Below are positions 42,201-57,200 of a stretch of DNA of 64,000 bases, in pieces. The position numbers were made by a program, and so were the translations under genes. Every line of letters begins with the position of its first letter. Position 1 is the stretch's first letter. Source of the DNA: Aulostomus chinensis. Lineage: Eukaryota > Chordata > Actinopteri > Syngnathiformes > Aulostomidae. The stretch is from assembly GCA_037954235.1 (NCBI GenBank), contig JBBMOA010000012.1, forward strand, positions 1,502,001-1,566,000, written 5' to 3'. The notes beneath the pieces were generated by a model, which was not told the origin of the DNA, ran no database searches, and saw only the letters and a program-made list of their open reading frames with translations.

Positions 42201-45200
42201 TGTTGTCATCCACACTAAGTGTCTCTACGACTCTTTGGACAAAGTCTCGCATTGCTGGGAATCCACTTCTAGTTCCATCAGATCCATCCAACAAGAACAC
42301 AACATCCTTTCCTTCTGGTCGTCTGTCAACTAGGGTGCAAACAGTGTCAAAATATGAGGTTCTTATGTCAAACGTTTTGTGTGTCAACGTCACATGGTGA
42401 ACGCTGACCCAACTGTTTCCAATTTACTCTTTTCATTCAAGTAAAACTGCCTTCTTGGAGCGGCTGTGGCTGACATCAACTTGAAAAAATACACTTGAGC
42501 ATAGTACGCTTGGCATCCTACCATGATATTGCAAAGTAAACATTTCTTACCAGTCACTGTTGGTGGCATGGGTGAGACCCTAACAGGCACTTTGCTCATG
42601 ACAGAGGAGAGCTTTTCCTGGATCCTGGGGAGGTCATTGAAGTCAGTAACTGACAGAGCATAAGTCGGGTCATAGGATATCTTCTGCAGCTCTCTGCTGT
42701 CAGAGCTCCCTGTTCCGATGCCAATCACAACGATGCCTTGCCGTTTGAGGGCAGAGGCTGGGGTGTCTACGCTGTCAAAAGACCTCCCACCATTTAGCAG
42801 GATCAAGAACTGCGGAACACCTTCCAGGTGCCGACTCCCGGCAGAAGTGTTTGTAAAGATTTTGTTCCTGACGTATTGCAGGGCTGCCCCGGTGTTGAGG
42901 GGTCTGCCTCCTCTGTGTCTCAACCCTCTGACAGAATCTGCAATATTCTCTTTTGTGGTGTAAGTGTTGAGATAGAAATTGACCTCTGCATCTCTGCCAT
43001 ACTGGACCACAGAGACGCGGTCTTTGTTCTCTCCGATATTGAGTTTCTGCACCACTTTCTCAACAAAATCTCGCATGGCCGGGAAGCCATTCCTTGTGCC
43101 ATCAGAACCATCCAGAAGGAAAACCACATCCTTTTTGTCAGTGTCAACTGAGAAAAGACAGCAGGAAAAGACATAAGAAAACACCCTTTGCAGACTCGAC
43201 ACTTGAGGAGTTTTTTTCTCCACATGTTAGTATAGTCTTTGGACATGCCAGGGCTGCTTCATGCGATTTAAAAATCACAGAGGGAACAGTAACACCTGTC
43301 TTTTATAGGAACATATGAAGCTACACTAATACCATGCATCACTTTTTTGACTTATGAAGGTATAACAAGTCTGGTTGCCTTTAAATGCCAGAAAGAAGCT
43401 GGACTTGTGAACATACCCAATACAGTTGGTGATTCTGGGGTGACTTCAACAACTGCGTCCTCCACAGAGGACTGAAGTTCTTGTTGGACACTGGGAAGGT
43501 CTGTGAATTCAGATACCGATAGAACATAACTGGGATCGTGGGATATCTTCTGCAGTTCTCTGCTGTCAGAGTTTCTGGTTCCAATCACAAAGGTCAAGAC
43601 TCCAAGCTGTTTGAGAGCAGAAGCTGGTGCGTCGACACTGTCAAAAGACCTTCCACCACTTAAGAGTATTAGGACCTGCGGAACTTGTTGATCGCGCCTG
43701 CTTCCGGCAGAGGCAGTGAAGACATTGTCTCCCAAGTACTGGAGAGCTGCTCCGGTGTTGAGGGGACTACCGCCTTTGTGCCTCATTCCTCTGACAGTGT
43801 CAAGGATCTGACCTTTGCTGGTGTACGTGTTCAGATAGAACTGGACTGTTGGATCTCGGCTGTACTGAACCACTGAGACACGGTCTTTGTTGTCATCCAC
43901 ACTAAGTGTCTCTACGACTCTTTGGACAAAGTCTCGCATTGCTGGGAATCCACTTCTAGTTCCATCAGATCCATCCAACAAGAACACAACATCCTTTCCT
44001 TCTGGTCGTCTGTCAACTAGGGTGCAAACAGTGTCAAAATATGAGGTTCTTATGTCAAACGTTTTGTGTGTCAACGTCACATGGTGAACGCTGACCCAAC
44101 TGTTTCCAATTTACTCTTTTCATTCAAGTAAAACTGCCTTCTTGGAGCGGCTGTGGCTGACATCAACTTGAAAAAATACACTTGAGCATAGTACGCTTGG
44201 CATCCTACCATGATATTGCAAAGTAAACATTTCTTACCAGTCACTGTTGGTGGCATGGGTGAGACCCTAACAGGCACTTTGCTCATGACAGAGGAGAGCT
44301 TTTCCTGGATCCTGGGGAGGTCATTGAAGTCAGTAACTGACAGAGCATAAGTCGGGTCATAGGATATCTTCTGCAGCTCTCTGCTGTCAGAGCTCCCTGT
44401 TCCGATGCCAATCACAACGATGCCTTGCCGTTTGAGGGCAGAGGCTGGGGTGTCTACGCTGTCAAAAGACCTCCCACCATTTAGCAGGATCAAGAACTGC
44501 GGAACACCTTCCAGGTGCCGACTCCCGGCAGAAGTGTTTGTAAAGATTTTGTTCCTGACGTATTGCAGGGCTGCCCCGGTGTTGAGGGGTCTGCCTCCTC
44601 TGTGTCTCAACCCTCTGACAGAATCTGCAATATTCTCTTTTGTGGTGTAAGTGTTGAGATAGAAATTGACCTCTGCATCTCTGCCATACTGGACCACAGA
44701 GACGCGGTCTTTGTTCTCTCCGATATTGAGTTTCTGCACCACTTTCTCAACAAAATCTCGCATGGCCGGGAAGCCATTCCTTGTGCCATCAGAACCATCC
44801 AGAAGGAAAACCACATCCTTTTTGTCAGTGTCAACTGAGAAAAGACAGCAGGAAAAGACATAAGAAAACACCCTTTGCAGACTCGACACTTGAGGAGTTT
44901 TTTTCTCCACATGTTAGTATAGTCTTTGGACATGCCAGGGCTGCTTCATGCGATTTAAAAATCACAGAGGGAACAGTAACACCTGTCTTTTATAGGAACA
45001 TATGAAGCTACACTAATACCATGCATCACTTTTTTGACTTATGAAGGTATAACAAGTCTGGTTGCCTTTAAATGCCAGAAAGAAGCTGGACTTGTGAACA
45101 TACCCAATACAGTTGGTGATTCTGGGGTGACTTCAACAACTGCGTCCTCCACAGAGGACTGAAGTTCTTGTTGGACACTGGGAAGGTCTGTGAATTCAGA

Positions 45201-48200
45201 TACCGATAGAACATAACTGGGATCGTGGGATATCTTCTGCAGTTCTCTGCTGTCAGAGTTTCTGGTTCCAATCACAAAGGTCAAGACTCCAAGCTGTTTG
45301 AGAGCAGAAGCTGGTGCGTCGACACTGTCAAAAGACCTTCCACCACTTAAGAGTATTAGGACCTGCGGAACTTGTTGATCGCGCCTGCTTCCGGCAGAGG
45401 CAGTGAAGACATTGTCTCCCAAGTACTGGAGAGCTGCTCCGGTGTTGAGGGGACTACCGCCTTTGTGCCTCATTCCTCTGACAGTGTCAAGGATCTGACC
45501 TTTGCTGGTGTACGTGTTCAGATAGAACTGGACTGTTGGATCTCGGCTGTACTGAACCACTGAGACACGGTCTTTGTTGTCATCCACACTAAGTGTCTCT
45601 ACGACTCTTTGGACAAAGTCTCGCATTGCTGGGAATCCACTTCTAGTTCCATCAGATCCATCCAACAAGAACACAACATCCTTTCCTTCTGGTCGTCTGT
45701 CAACTAGGGTGCAAACAGTGTCAAAATATGAGGTTCTTATGTCAAACGTTTTGTGTGTCAACGTCACATGGTGAACGCTGACCCAACTGTTTCCAATTTA
45801 CTCTTTTCATTCAAGTAAAACTGCCTTCTTGGAGCGGCTGTGGCTGACATCAACTTGAAAAAATACACTTGAGCATAGTACGCTTGGCATCCTACCATGA
45901 TATTGCAAAGTAAACATTTCTTACCAGTCACTGTTGGTGGCATGGGTGAGACCCTAACAGGCACTTTGCTCATGACAGAGGAGAGCTTTTCCTGGATCCT
46001 GGGGAGGTCATTGAAGTCAGTAACTGACAGAGCATAAGTCGGGTCATAGGATATCTTCTGCAGCTCTCTGCTGTCAGAGCTCCCCGTTCCGATGCCAATC
46101 ACAACGATGCCTTGCCGTTTGAGGGCAGAGGCTGGGGTGTCTACGCTGTCAAAAGACCTCCCACCATTTAGCAGGATCAAGAACTGCGGAACACCTTCCA
46201 GGTGCCGACTCCCGGCAGAAGTGTTTGTAAAGATTTTGTTCCTGACGTATTGCAGGGCTGCCCCGGTGTTGAGGGGTCTGCCTCCTCTGTGTCTCAACCC
46301 TCTGACAGAATCTGCAATATTCTCTTTTGTGGTGTAAGTGTTGAGATAGAAATTGACCTCTGCATCTCTGCCATACTGGACCACAGAGACGCGGTCTTTG
46401 TTCTCTCCGATATTGAGTTTCTGCACCACTTTCTCAACAAAATCTCGCATGGCCGGGAAGCCATTCCTTGTGCCATCAGAACCATCCAGAAGGAAAACCA
46501 CATCCTTTTTGTCAGTGTCAACTGAGAAAAGACAGCAGGAAAAGACATAAGAAAACACCCTTTGCAGACTCGACACTTGAGGAGTTTTTTTCTCCACATG
46601 TTAGTATAGTCTTTGGACATGCCAGGGCTGCTTCATGCGATTTAAAAATCACAGAGGGAACAGTAACACCTGTCTTTTATAGGAACATATGAAGCTACAC
46701 TAATACCATGCATCACTTTTTTGACTTATGAAGGTATAACAAGTCTGGTTGCCTTTAAATGCCAGAAAGAAGCTGGACTTGTGAACATACCCAATACAGT
46801 TGGTGATTCTGGGGTGACTTCAACAACTGCGTCCTCCACAGAGGACTGAAGTTCTTGTTGGACACTGGGAAGGTCTGTGAATTCAGATACCGATAGAACA
46901 TAACTGGGATCGTGGGATATCTTCTGCAGTTCTCTGCTGTCAGAGTTTCTGGTTCCAATCACAAAGGTCAAGACTCCAAGCTGTTTGAGAGCAGAAGCTG
47001 GTGCGTCGACACTGTCAAAAGACCTTCCACCACTTAAGAGTATTAGGACCTGCGGAACTTGTTGATCGCGCCTGCTTCCGGCAGAGGCAGTGAAGACATT
47101 GTCTCCCAAGTACTGGAGAGCTGCTCCGGTGTTGAGGGGACTACCGCCTTTGTGCCTCATTCCTCTGACAGTGTCAAGGATCTGACCTTTGCTGGTGTAC
47201 GTGTTCAGATAGAACTGGACTGTTGGATCTCGGCTGTACTGAACCACTGAGACACGGTCTTTGTTGTCATCCACACTAAGTGTCTCTACGACTCTTTGGA
47301 CAAAGTCTCGCATTGCTGGGAATCCACTTCTAGTTCCATCAGATCCATCCAACAAGAACACAACATCCTTTCCTTCTGGTCGTCTGTCAACTAGGGTGCA
47401 AACAGTGTCAAAATATGAGGTTCTTATGTCAAACGTTTTGTGTGTCAACGTCACATGGTGAACGCTGACCCAACTGTTTCCAATTTACTCTTTTCATTCA
47501 AGTAAAACTGCCTTCTTGGAGCGGCTGTGGCTGACATCAACTTGAAAAAATACACTTGAGCATAGTACGCTTGGCATCCTACCATGATATTGCAAAGTAA
47601 ACATTTCTTACCAGTCACTGTTGGTGGCATGGGTGAGACCCTAACAGGCACTTTGCTCATGACAGAGGAGAGCTTTTCCTGGATCCTGGGGAGGTCATTG
47701 AAGTCAGTAACTGACAGAGCATAAGTCGGGTCATAGGATATCTTCTGCAGCTCTCTGCTGTCAGAGCTCCCCGTTCCGATGCCAATCACAACGATGCCTT
47801 GCCGTTTGAGGGCAGAGGCTGGGGTGTCTACGCTGTCAAAAGACCTCCCACCATTTAGCAGGATCAAGAACTGCGGAACACCTTCCAGGTGCCGACTCCC
47901 GGCAGAAGTGTTTGTAAAGATTTTGTTCCTGACGTATTGCAGGGCTGCCCCGGTGTTGAGGGGTCTGCCTCCTCTGTGTCTCAACCCTCTGACAGAATCT
48001 GCAATATTCTCTTTTGTGGTGTAAGTGTTGAGATAGAAATTGACCTCTGCATCTCTGCCATACTGGACCACAGAGACGCGGTCTTTGTTCTCTCCGATAT
48101 TGAGTTTCTGCACCACTTTCTCAACAAAATCTCGCATGGCCGGGAAGCCATTCCTTGTGCCATCAGAACCATCCAGAAGGAAAACCACATCCTTTTTGTC

Positions 48201-51200
48201 AGTGTCAACTGAGAAAAGACAGCAGGAAAAGACATAAGAAAACACCCTTTGCAGACTCGACACTTGAGGAGTTTTTTTCTCCACATGTTAGTATAGTCTT
48301 TGGACATGCCAGGGCTGCTTCATGCGATTTAAAAATCACAGAGGGAACAGTAACACCTGTCTTTTATAGGAACATATGAAGCTACACTAATACCATGCAT
48401 CACTTTTTTGACTTATGAAGGTATAACAAGTCTGGTTGCCTTTAAATGCCAGAAAGAAGCTGGACTTGTGAACATACCCAATACAGTTGGTGATTCTGGG
48501 GTGACTTCAACAACTGCGTCCTCCACAGAGGACTGAAGTTCTTGTTGGACACTGGGAAGGTCTGTGAATTCAGATACCGATAGAACATAACTGGGATCGT
48601 GGGATATCTTCTGCAGTTCTCTGCTGTCAGAGTTTCTGGTTCCAATCACAAAGGTCAAGACTCCAAGCTGTTTGAGAGCAGAAGCTGGTGCGTCGACACT
48701 GTCAAAAGACCTTCCACCACTTAAGAGTATTAGGACCTGCGGAACTTGTTGATCGCGCCTGCTTCCGGCAGAGGCAGTGAAGACATTGTCTCCCAAGTAC
48801 TGGAGAGCTGCTCCGGTGTTGAGGGGACTACCGCCTTTGTGCCTCATTCCTCTGACAGTGTCAAGGATCTGACCTTTGCTGGTGTACGTGTTCAGATAGA
48901 ACTGGACTGTTGGATCTCGGCTGTACTGAACCACTGAGACACGGTCTTTGTTGTCATCCACACTAAGTGTCTCTACGACTCTTTGGACAAAGTCTCGCAT
49001 TGCTGGGAATCCACTTCTAGTTCCATCAGATCCATCCAACAAGAACACAACATCCTTTCCTTCTGGTCGTCTGTCAACTAGGGTGCAAACAGTGTCAAAA
49101 TATGAGGTTCTTATGTCAAACGTTTTGTGTGTCAACGTCACATGGTGAACGCTGACCCAACTGTTTCCAATTTACTCTTTTCATTCAAGTAAAACTGCCT
49201 TCTTGGAGCGGCTGTGGCTGACATCAACTTGAAAAAATACACTTGAGCATAGTACGCTTGGCATCCTACCATGATATTGCAAAGTAAACATTTCTTACCA
49301 GTCACTGTTGGTGGCATGGGTGAGACCCTAACAGGCACTTTGCTCATGACAGAGGAGAGCTTTTCCTGGATCCTGGGGAGGTCATTGAAGTCAGTAACTG
49401 ACAGAGCATAAGTCGGGTCATAGGATATCTTCTGCAGCTCTCTGCTGTCAGAGCTCCCTGTTCCGATGCCAATCACAACGATGCCTTGCCGTTTGAGGGC
49501 AGAGGCTGGGGTGTCTACGCTGTCAAAAGACCTCCCACCATTTAGCAGGATCAAGAACTGCGGAACACCTTCCAGGTGCCGACTCCCGGCAGAAGTGTTT
49601 GTAAAGATTTTGTTCCTGACGTATTGCAGGGCTGCCCCGGTGTTGAGGGGTCTGCCTCCTCTGTGTCTCAACCCTCTGACAGAATCTGCAATATTCTCTT
49701 TTGTGGTGTAAGTGTTGAGATAGAAATTGACCTCTGCATCTCTGCCATACTGGACCACAGAGACGCGGTCTTTGTTCTCTCCGATATTGAGTTTCTGCAC
49801 CACTTTCTCAACAAAATCTCGCATGGCCGGGAAGCCATTCCTTGTGCCATCAGAACCATCCAGAAGGAAAACCACATCCTTTTTGTCAGTGTCAACTGAG
49901 AAAAGACAGCAGGAAAAGACATAAGAAAACACCCTTTGCAGACTCGACACTTGAGGAGTTTTTTTCTCCACATGTTAGTATAGTCTTTGGACATGCCAGG
50001 GCTGCTTCATGCGATTTAAAAATCACAGAGGGAACAGTAACACCTGTCTTTTATAGGAACATATGAAGCTACACTAATACCATGCATCACTTTTTTGACT
50101 TATGAAGGTATAACAAGTCTAGTTGCCTTTAAATGCCAGAAAGAAGCTGGACTTGTGAACATACCCAATACAGTTGGTGATTCTGGGGTGACTTCAACAA
50201 CTGCGTCCTCCACAGAGGACTGAAGTTCTTGTTGGACACTGGGAAGGTCTGTGAATTCAGATACCGATAGAACATAACTGGGATCGTGGGATATCTTCTG
50301 CAGTTCTCTGCTGTCAGAGTTTCTGGTTCCAATCACAAAGGTCAAGACTCCAAGCTGTTTGAGAGCAGAAGCTGGTGCGTCGACACTGTCAAAAGACCTT
50401 CCACCACTTAAGAGTATTAGGACCTGCGGAACTTGTTGATCGCGCCTGCTTCCGGCAGAGGCAGTGAAGACATTGTCTCCCAAGTACTGGAGAGCTGCTC
50501 CGGTGTTGAGGGGACTACCGCCTTTGTGCCTCATTCCTCTGACAGTGTCAAGGATCTGACCTTTGCTGGTGTACGTGTTCAGATAGAACTGGACTGTTGG
50601 ATCTCGGCTGTACTGAACCACTGAGACACGGTCTTTGTTGTCATCCACACTAAGTGTCTCTACGACTCTTTGGACAAAGTCTCGCATTGCTGGGAATCCA
50701 CTTCTAGTTCCATCAGATCCATCCAACAAGAACACAACATCCTTTCCTTCTGGTCGTCTGTCAACTAGGGTGCAAACAGTGTCAAAATATGAGGTTCTTA
50801 TGTCAAACGTTTTGTGTGTCAACGTCACATGGTGAACGCTGACCCAACTGTTTCCAATTTACTCTTTTCATTCAAGTAAAACTGCCTTCTTGGAGCGGCT
50901 GTGGCTGACATCAACTTGAAAAAATACACTTGAGCATAGTACGCTTGGCATCCTACCATGATATTGCAAAGTAAACATTTCTTACCAGTCACTGTTGGTG
51001 GCATGGGTGAGACCCTAACAGGCACTTTGCTCATGACAGAGGAGAGCTTTTCCTGGATCCTGGGGAGGTCATTGAAGTCAGTAACTGACAGAGCATAAGT
51101 CGGGTCATAGGATATCTTCTGCAGCTCTCTGCTGTCAGAGCTCCCTGTTCCGATGCCAATCACAACGATGCCTTGCCGTTTGAGGGCAGAGGCTGGGGTG

Positions 51201-54200
51201 TCTACGCTGTCAAAAGACCTCCCACCATTTAGCAGGATCAAGAACTGCGGAACACCTTCCAGGTGCCGACTCCCGGCAGAAGTGTTTGTAAAGATTTTGT
51301 TCCTGACGTATTGCAGGGCTGCCCCGGTGTTGAGGGGTCTGCCTCCTCTGTGTCTCAACCCTCTGACAGAATCTGCAATATTCTCTTTTGTGGTGTAAGT
51401 GTTGAGATAGAAATTGACCTCTGCATCTCTGCCATACTGGACCACAGAGACGCGGTCTTTGTTCTCTCCGATATTGAGTTTCTGCACCACTTTCTCAACA
51501 AAATCTCGCATGGCCGGGAAGCCATTCCTTGTGCCATCAGAACCATCCAGAAGGAAAACCACATCCTTTTTGTCAGTGTCAACTGAGAAAAGACAGCAGG
51601 AAAAGACATAAGAAAACACCCTTTGCAGACTCGACACTTGAGGAGTTTTTTTCTCCACATGTTAGTATAGTCTTTGGACATGCCAGGGCTGCTTCATGCG
51701 ATTTAAAAATCACAGAGGGAACAGTAACACCTGTCTTTTATAGGAACATATGAAGCTACACTAATACCATGCATCACTTTTTTGACTTATGAAGGTATAA
51801 CAAGTCTGGTTGCCTTTAAATGCCAGAAAGAAGCTGGACTTGTGAACATACCCAATACAGTTGGTGATTCTGGGGTGACTTCAACAACTGCGTCCTCCAC
51901 AGAGGACTGAAGTTCTTGTTGGACACTGGGAAGGTCTGTGAATTCAGATACCGATAGAACATAACTGGGATCGTGGGATATCTTCTGCAGTTCTCTGCTG
52001 TCAGAGTTTCTGGTTCCAATCACAAAGGTCAAGACTCCAAGCTGTTTGAGAGCAGAAGCTGGTGCGTCGACACTGTCAAAAGACCTTCCACCACTTAAGA
52101 GTATTAGGACCTGCGGAACTTGTTGATCGCGCCTGCTTCCGGCAGAGGCAGTGAAGACATTGTCTCCCAAGTACTGGAGAGCTGCTCCGGTGTTGAGGGG
52201 ACTACCGCCTTTGTGCCTCATTCCTCTGACAGTGTCAAGGATCTGACCTTTGCTGGTGTACGTGTTCAGATAGAACTGGACTGTTGGATCTCGGCTGTAC
52301 TGAACCACTGAGACACGGTCTTTGTTGTCATCCACACTAAGTGTCTCTACGACTCTTTGGACAAAGTCTCGCATTGCTGGGAATCCACTTCTAGTTCCAT
52401 CAGATCCATCCAACAAGAACACAACATCCTTTCCTTCTGGTCGTCTGTCAACTAGGGTGCAAACAGTGTCAAAATATGAGGTTCTTATGTCAAACGTTTT
52501 GTGTGTCAACGTCACATGGTGAACGCTGACCCAACTGTTTCCAATTTACTCTTTTCATTCAAGTAAAACTGCCTTCTTGGAGCGGCTGTGGCTGACATCA
52601 ACTTGAAAAAATACACTTGAGCATAGTACGCTTGGCATCCTACCATGATATTGCAAAGTAAACATTTCTTACCAGTCACTGTTGGTGGCATGGGTGAGAC
52701 CCTAACAGGCACTTTGCTCATGACAGAGGAGAGCTTTTCCTGGATCCTGGGGAGGTCATTGAAGTCAGTAACTGACAGAGCATAAGTCGGGTCATAGGAT
52801 ATCTTCTGCAGCTCTCTGCTGTCAGAGCTCCCTGTTCCGATGCCAATCACAATGATGCCTTGCCGTTTGAGGGCAGAGGCTGGGGTGTCTACGCTGTCAA
52901 AAGACCTCCCACCATTTAGCAGGATCAAGAACTGCGGAACACCTTCCAGGTGCCGACTCCCGGCAGAAGTGTTTGTAAAGATTTTGTTCCTGACGTATTG
53001 CAGGGCTGCCCCGGTGTTGAGGGGTCTGCCTCCTCTGTGTCTCAACCCTCTGACAGAATCTGCAATATTCTCTTTTGTGGTGTAAGTGTTGAGATAGAAA
53101 TTGACCTCTGCATCTCTGCCATACTGGACCACAGAGACGCGGTCTTTGTTCTCTCCGATATTGAGTTTCTGCACCACTTTCTCAACAAAATCTCGCATGG
53201 CCGGGAAGCCATTCCTTGTGCCATCAGAACCATCCAGAAGGAAAACCACATCCTTTTTGTCAGTGTCAACTGAGAAAAGACAGCAGGAAAAGACATAAGA
53301 AAACACCCTTTGCAGACTCGACACTTGAGGAGTTTTTTTCTCCACATGTTAGTATAGTCTTTGGACATGCCAGGGCTGCTTCATGCGATTTAAAAATCAC
53401 AGAGGGAACAGTAACACCTGTCTTTTATAGGAACATATGAAGCTACACTAATACCATGCATCACTTTTTTGACTTATGAAGGTATAACAAGTCTAGTTGC
53501 CTTTAAATGCCAGAAAGAAGCTGGACTTGTGAACATACCCAATACAGTTGGTGATTCTGGGGTGACTTCAACAACTGCGTCCTCCACAGAGGACTGAAGT
53601 TCTTGTTGGACACTGGGAAGGTCTGTGAATTCAGATACCGATAGAACATAACTGGGATCGTGGGATATCTTCTGCAGTTCTCTGCTGTCAGAGTTTCTGG
53701 TTCCAATCACAAAGGTCAAGACTCCAAGCTGTTTGAGAGCAGAAGCTGGTGCGTCGACACTGTCAAAAGACCTTCCACCACTTAAGAGTATTAGGACCTG
53801 CGGAACTTGTTGATCGCGCCTGCTTCCGGCAGAGGCAGTGAAGACATTGTCTCCCAAGTACTGGAGAGCTGCTCCGGTGTTGAGGGGACTACCGCCTTTG
53901 TGCCTCATTCCTCTGACAGTGTCAAGGATCTGACCTTTGCTGGTGTACGTGTTCAGATAGAACTGGACTGTTGGATCTCGGCTGTACTGAACCACTGAGA
54001 CACGGTCTTTGTTGTCATCCACACTAAGTGTCTCTACGACTCTTTGGACAAAGTCTCGCATTGCTGGGAATCCACTTCTAGTTCCATCAGATCCATCCAA
54101 CAAGAACACAACATCCTTTCCTTCTGGTCGTCTGTCAACTAGGGTGCAAACAGTGTCAAAATATGAGGTTCTTATGTCAAACGTTTTGTGTGTCAACGTC

Positions 54201-57200
54201 ACATGGTGAACGCTGACCCAACTGTTTCCAATTTACTCTTTTCATTCAAGTAAAACTGCCTTCTTGGAGCGGCTGTGGCTGACATCAACTTGAAAAAATA
54301 CACTTGAGCATAGTACGCTTGGCATCCTACCATGATATTGCAAAGTAAACATTTCTTACCAGTCACTGTTGGTGGCATGGGTGAGACCCTAACAGGCACT
54401 TTGCTCATGACAGAGGAGAGCTTTTCCTGGATCCTGGGGAGGTCATTGAAGTCAGTAACTGACAGAGCATAAGTCGGGTCATAGGATATCTTCTGCAGCT
54501 CTCTGCTGTCAGAGCTCCCTGTTCCGATGCCAATCACAACGATGCCTTGCCGTTTGAGGGCAGAGGCTGGGGTGTCTACGCTGTCAAAAGACCTCCCACC
54601 ATTTAGCAGGATCAAGAACTGCGGAACACCTTCCAGGTGCCGACTCCCGGCAGAAGTGTTTGTAAAGATTTTGTTCCTGACGTATTGCAGGGCTGCCCCG
54701 GTGTTGAGGGGTCTGCCTCCTCTGTGTCTCAACCCTCTGACAGAATCTGCAATATTCTCTTTTGTGGTGTAAGTGTTGAGATAGAAATTGACCTCTGCAT
54801 CTCTGCCATACTGGACCACAGAGACGCGGTCTTTGTTCTCTCCGATATTGAGTTTCTGCACCACTTTCTCAACAAAATCTCGCATGGCCGGGAAGCCATT
54901 CCTTGTGCCATCAGAACCATCCAGAAGGAAAACCACATCCTTTTTGTCAGTGTCAACTGAGAAAAGACAGCAGGAAAAGACATAAGAAAACACCCTTTGC
55001 AGACTCGACACTTGAGGAGTTTTTTTCTCCACATGTTAGTATAGTCTTTGGACATGCCAGGGCTGCTTCATGCGATTTAAAAATCACAGAGGGAACAGTA
55101 ACACCTGTCTTTTATAGGAACATATGAAGCTACACTAATACCATGCATCACTTTTTTGACTTATGAAGGTATAACAAGTCTGGTTGCCTTTAAATGCCAG
55201 AAAGAAGCTGGACTTGTGAACATACCCAATACAGTTGGTGATTCTGGGGTGACTTCAACAACTGCGTCCTCCACAGAGGACTGAAGTTCTTGTTGGACAC
55301 TGGGAAGGTCTGTGAATTCAGATACCGATAGAACATAACTGGGATCGTGGGATATCTTCTGCAGTTCTCTGCTGTCAGAGTTTCTGGTTCCAATCACAAA
55401 GGTCAAGACTCCAAGCTGTTTGAGAGCAGAAGCTGGTGCGTCGACACTGTCAAAAGACCTTCCACCACTTAAGAGTATTAGGACCTGCGGAACTTGTTGA
55501 TCGCGCCTGCTTCCGGCAGAGGCAGTGAAGACATTGTCTCCCAAGTACTGGAGAGCTGCTCCGGTGTTGAGGGGACTACCGCCTTTGTGCCTCATTCCTC
55601 TGACAGTGTCAAGGATCTGACCTTTGCTGGTGTACGTGTTCAGATAGAACTGGACTGTTGGATCTCGGCTGTACTGAACCACTGAGACACGGTCTTTGTT
55701 GTCATCCACACTAAGTGTCTCTACGACTCTTTGGACAAAGTCTCGCATTGCTGGGAATCCACTTCTAGTTCCATCAGATCCATCCAACAAGAACACAACA
55801 TCCTTTCCTTCTGGTCGTCTGTCAACTAGGGTGCAAACAGTGTCAAAATATGAGGTTCTTATGTCAAACGTTTTGTGTGTCAACGTCACATGGTGAACGC
55901 TGACCCAACTGTTTCCAATTTACTCTTTTCATTCAAGTAAAACTGCCTTCTTGGAGCGGCTGTGGCTGACATCAACTTGAAAAAATACACTTGAGCATAG
56001 TACGCTTGGCATCCTACCATGATATTGCAAAGTAAACATTTCTTACCAGTCACTGTTGGTGGCATGGGTGAGACCCTAACAGGCACTTTGCTCATGACAG
56101 AGGAGAGCTTTTCCTGGATCCTGGGGAGGTCATTGAAGTCAGTAACTGACAGAGCATAAGTCGGGTCATAGGATATCTTCTGCAGCTCTCTGCTGTCAGA
56201 GCTCCCTGTTCCGATGCCAATCACAACGATGCCTTGCCGTTTGAGGGCAGTGGCTGGGGTGTCTACGCTGTCAAAAGACCTCCCACCATTTAGCAGGATC
56301 AAGAACTGCGGAACACCTTCCAGGTACCGACTCCCGGCAGAAGTGTTTGTAAAGATTTTGTTCCTGACGTATTGCAGGGCTGCCCCGGTGTTGAGGGGTC
56401 TGCCTCCTCTGTGTCTCAACCCTCTGACAGAATCTGCAATATTCTCTTTTGTGGTGTAAGTGTTGAGATAGAAATTGACCTCTGCATCTCTGCCATACTG
56501 GACCACAGAGACGCGGTCTTTGTTCTCTCCGATATTGAGTTTCTGCACCACTTTCTCAACAAAATCTCGCATGGCCGGGAAGCCATTCCTTGTGCCATCA
56601 GAACCATCCAGAAGGAAAACCACATCCTTTTTGTCAGTGTCAACTGAGAAAAGACAGCAGGAAAAGACATAAGAAAACACCCTTTGCAGACTCGACACTT
56701 GAGGAGTTTTTTTCTCCACATGTTAGTATAGTCTTTGGACATGCCAGGGCTGCTTCATGCGATTTAAAAATCACAGAGGGAACAGTAACACCTGTCTTTT
56801 ATAGGAACATATGAAGCTACACTAATACCATGCATCACTTTTTTGACTTATGAAGGTATAACAAGTCTGGTTGCCTTTAAATGCCAGAAAGAAGCTGGAC
56901 TTGTGAACATACCCAATACAGTTGGTGATTCTGGGGTGACTTCAACAACTGCGTCCTCCACAGAGGACTGAAGTTCTTGTTGGACACTGGGAAGGTCTGT
57001 GATTTCAGATACCGATAGAACATAACTGGGATCGTGGGATATCTTCTGCAGTTCTCTGCTGTCAGAGTTTCTGGTTCCAATCACAAAGGTCAAGACTCCA
57101 AGCTGTTTGAGAGCAGAAGCTGGTGCGTCGACACTGTCAAAAGACCTTCCACCACTTAAGAGTATTAGGACCTGCGGAACTCTTTGATCGCGCCTGCTTC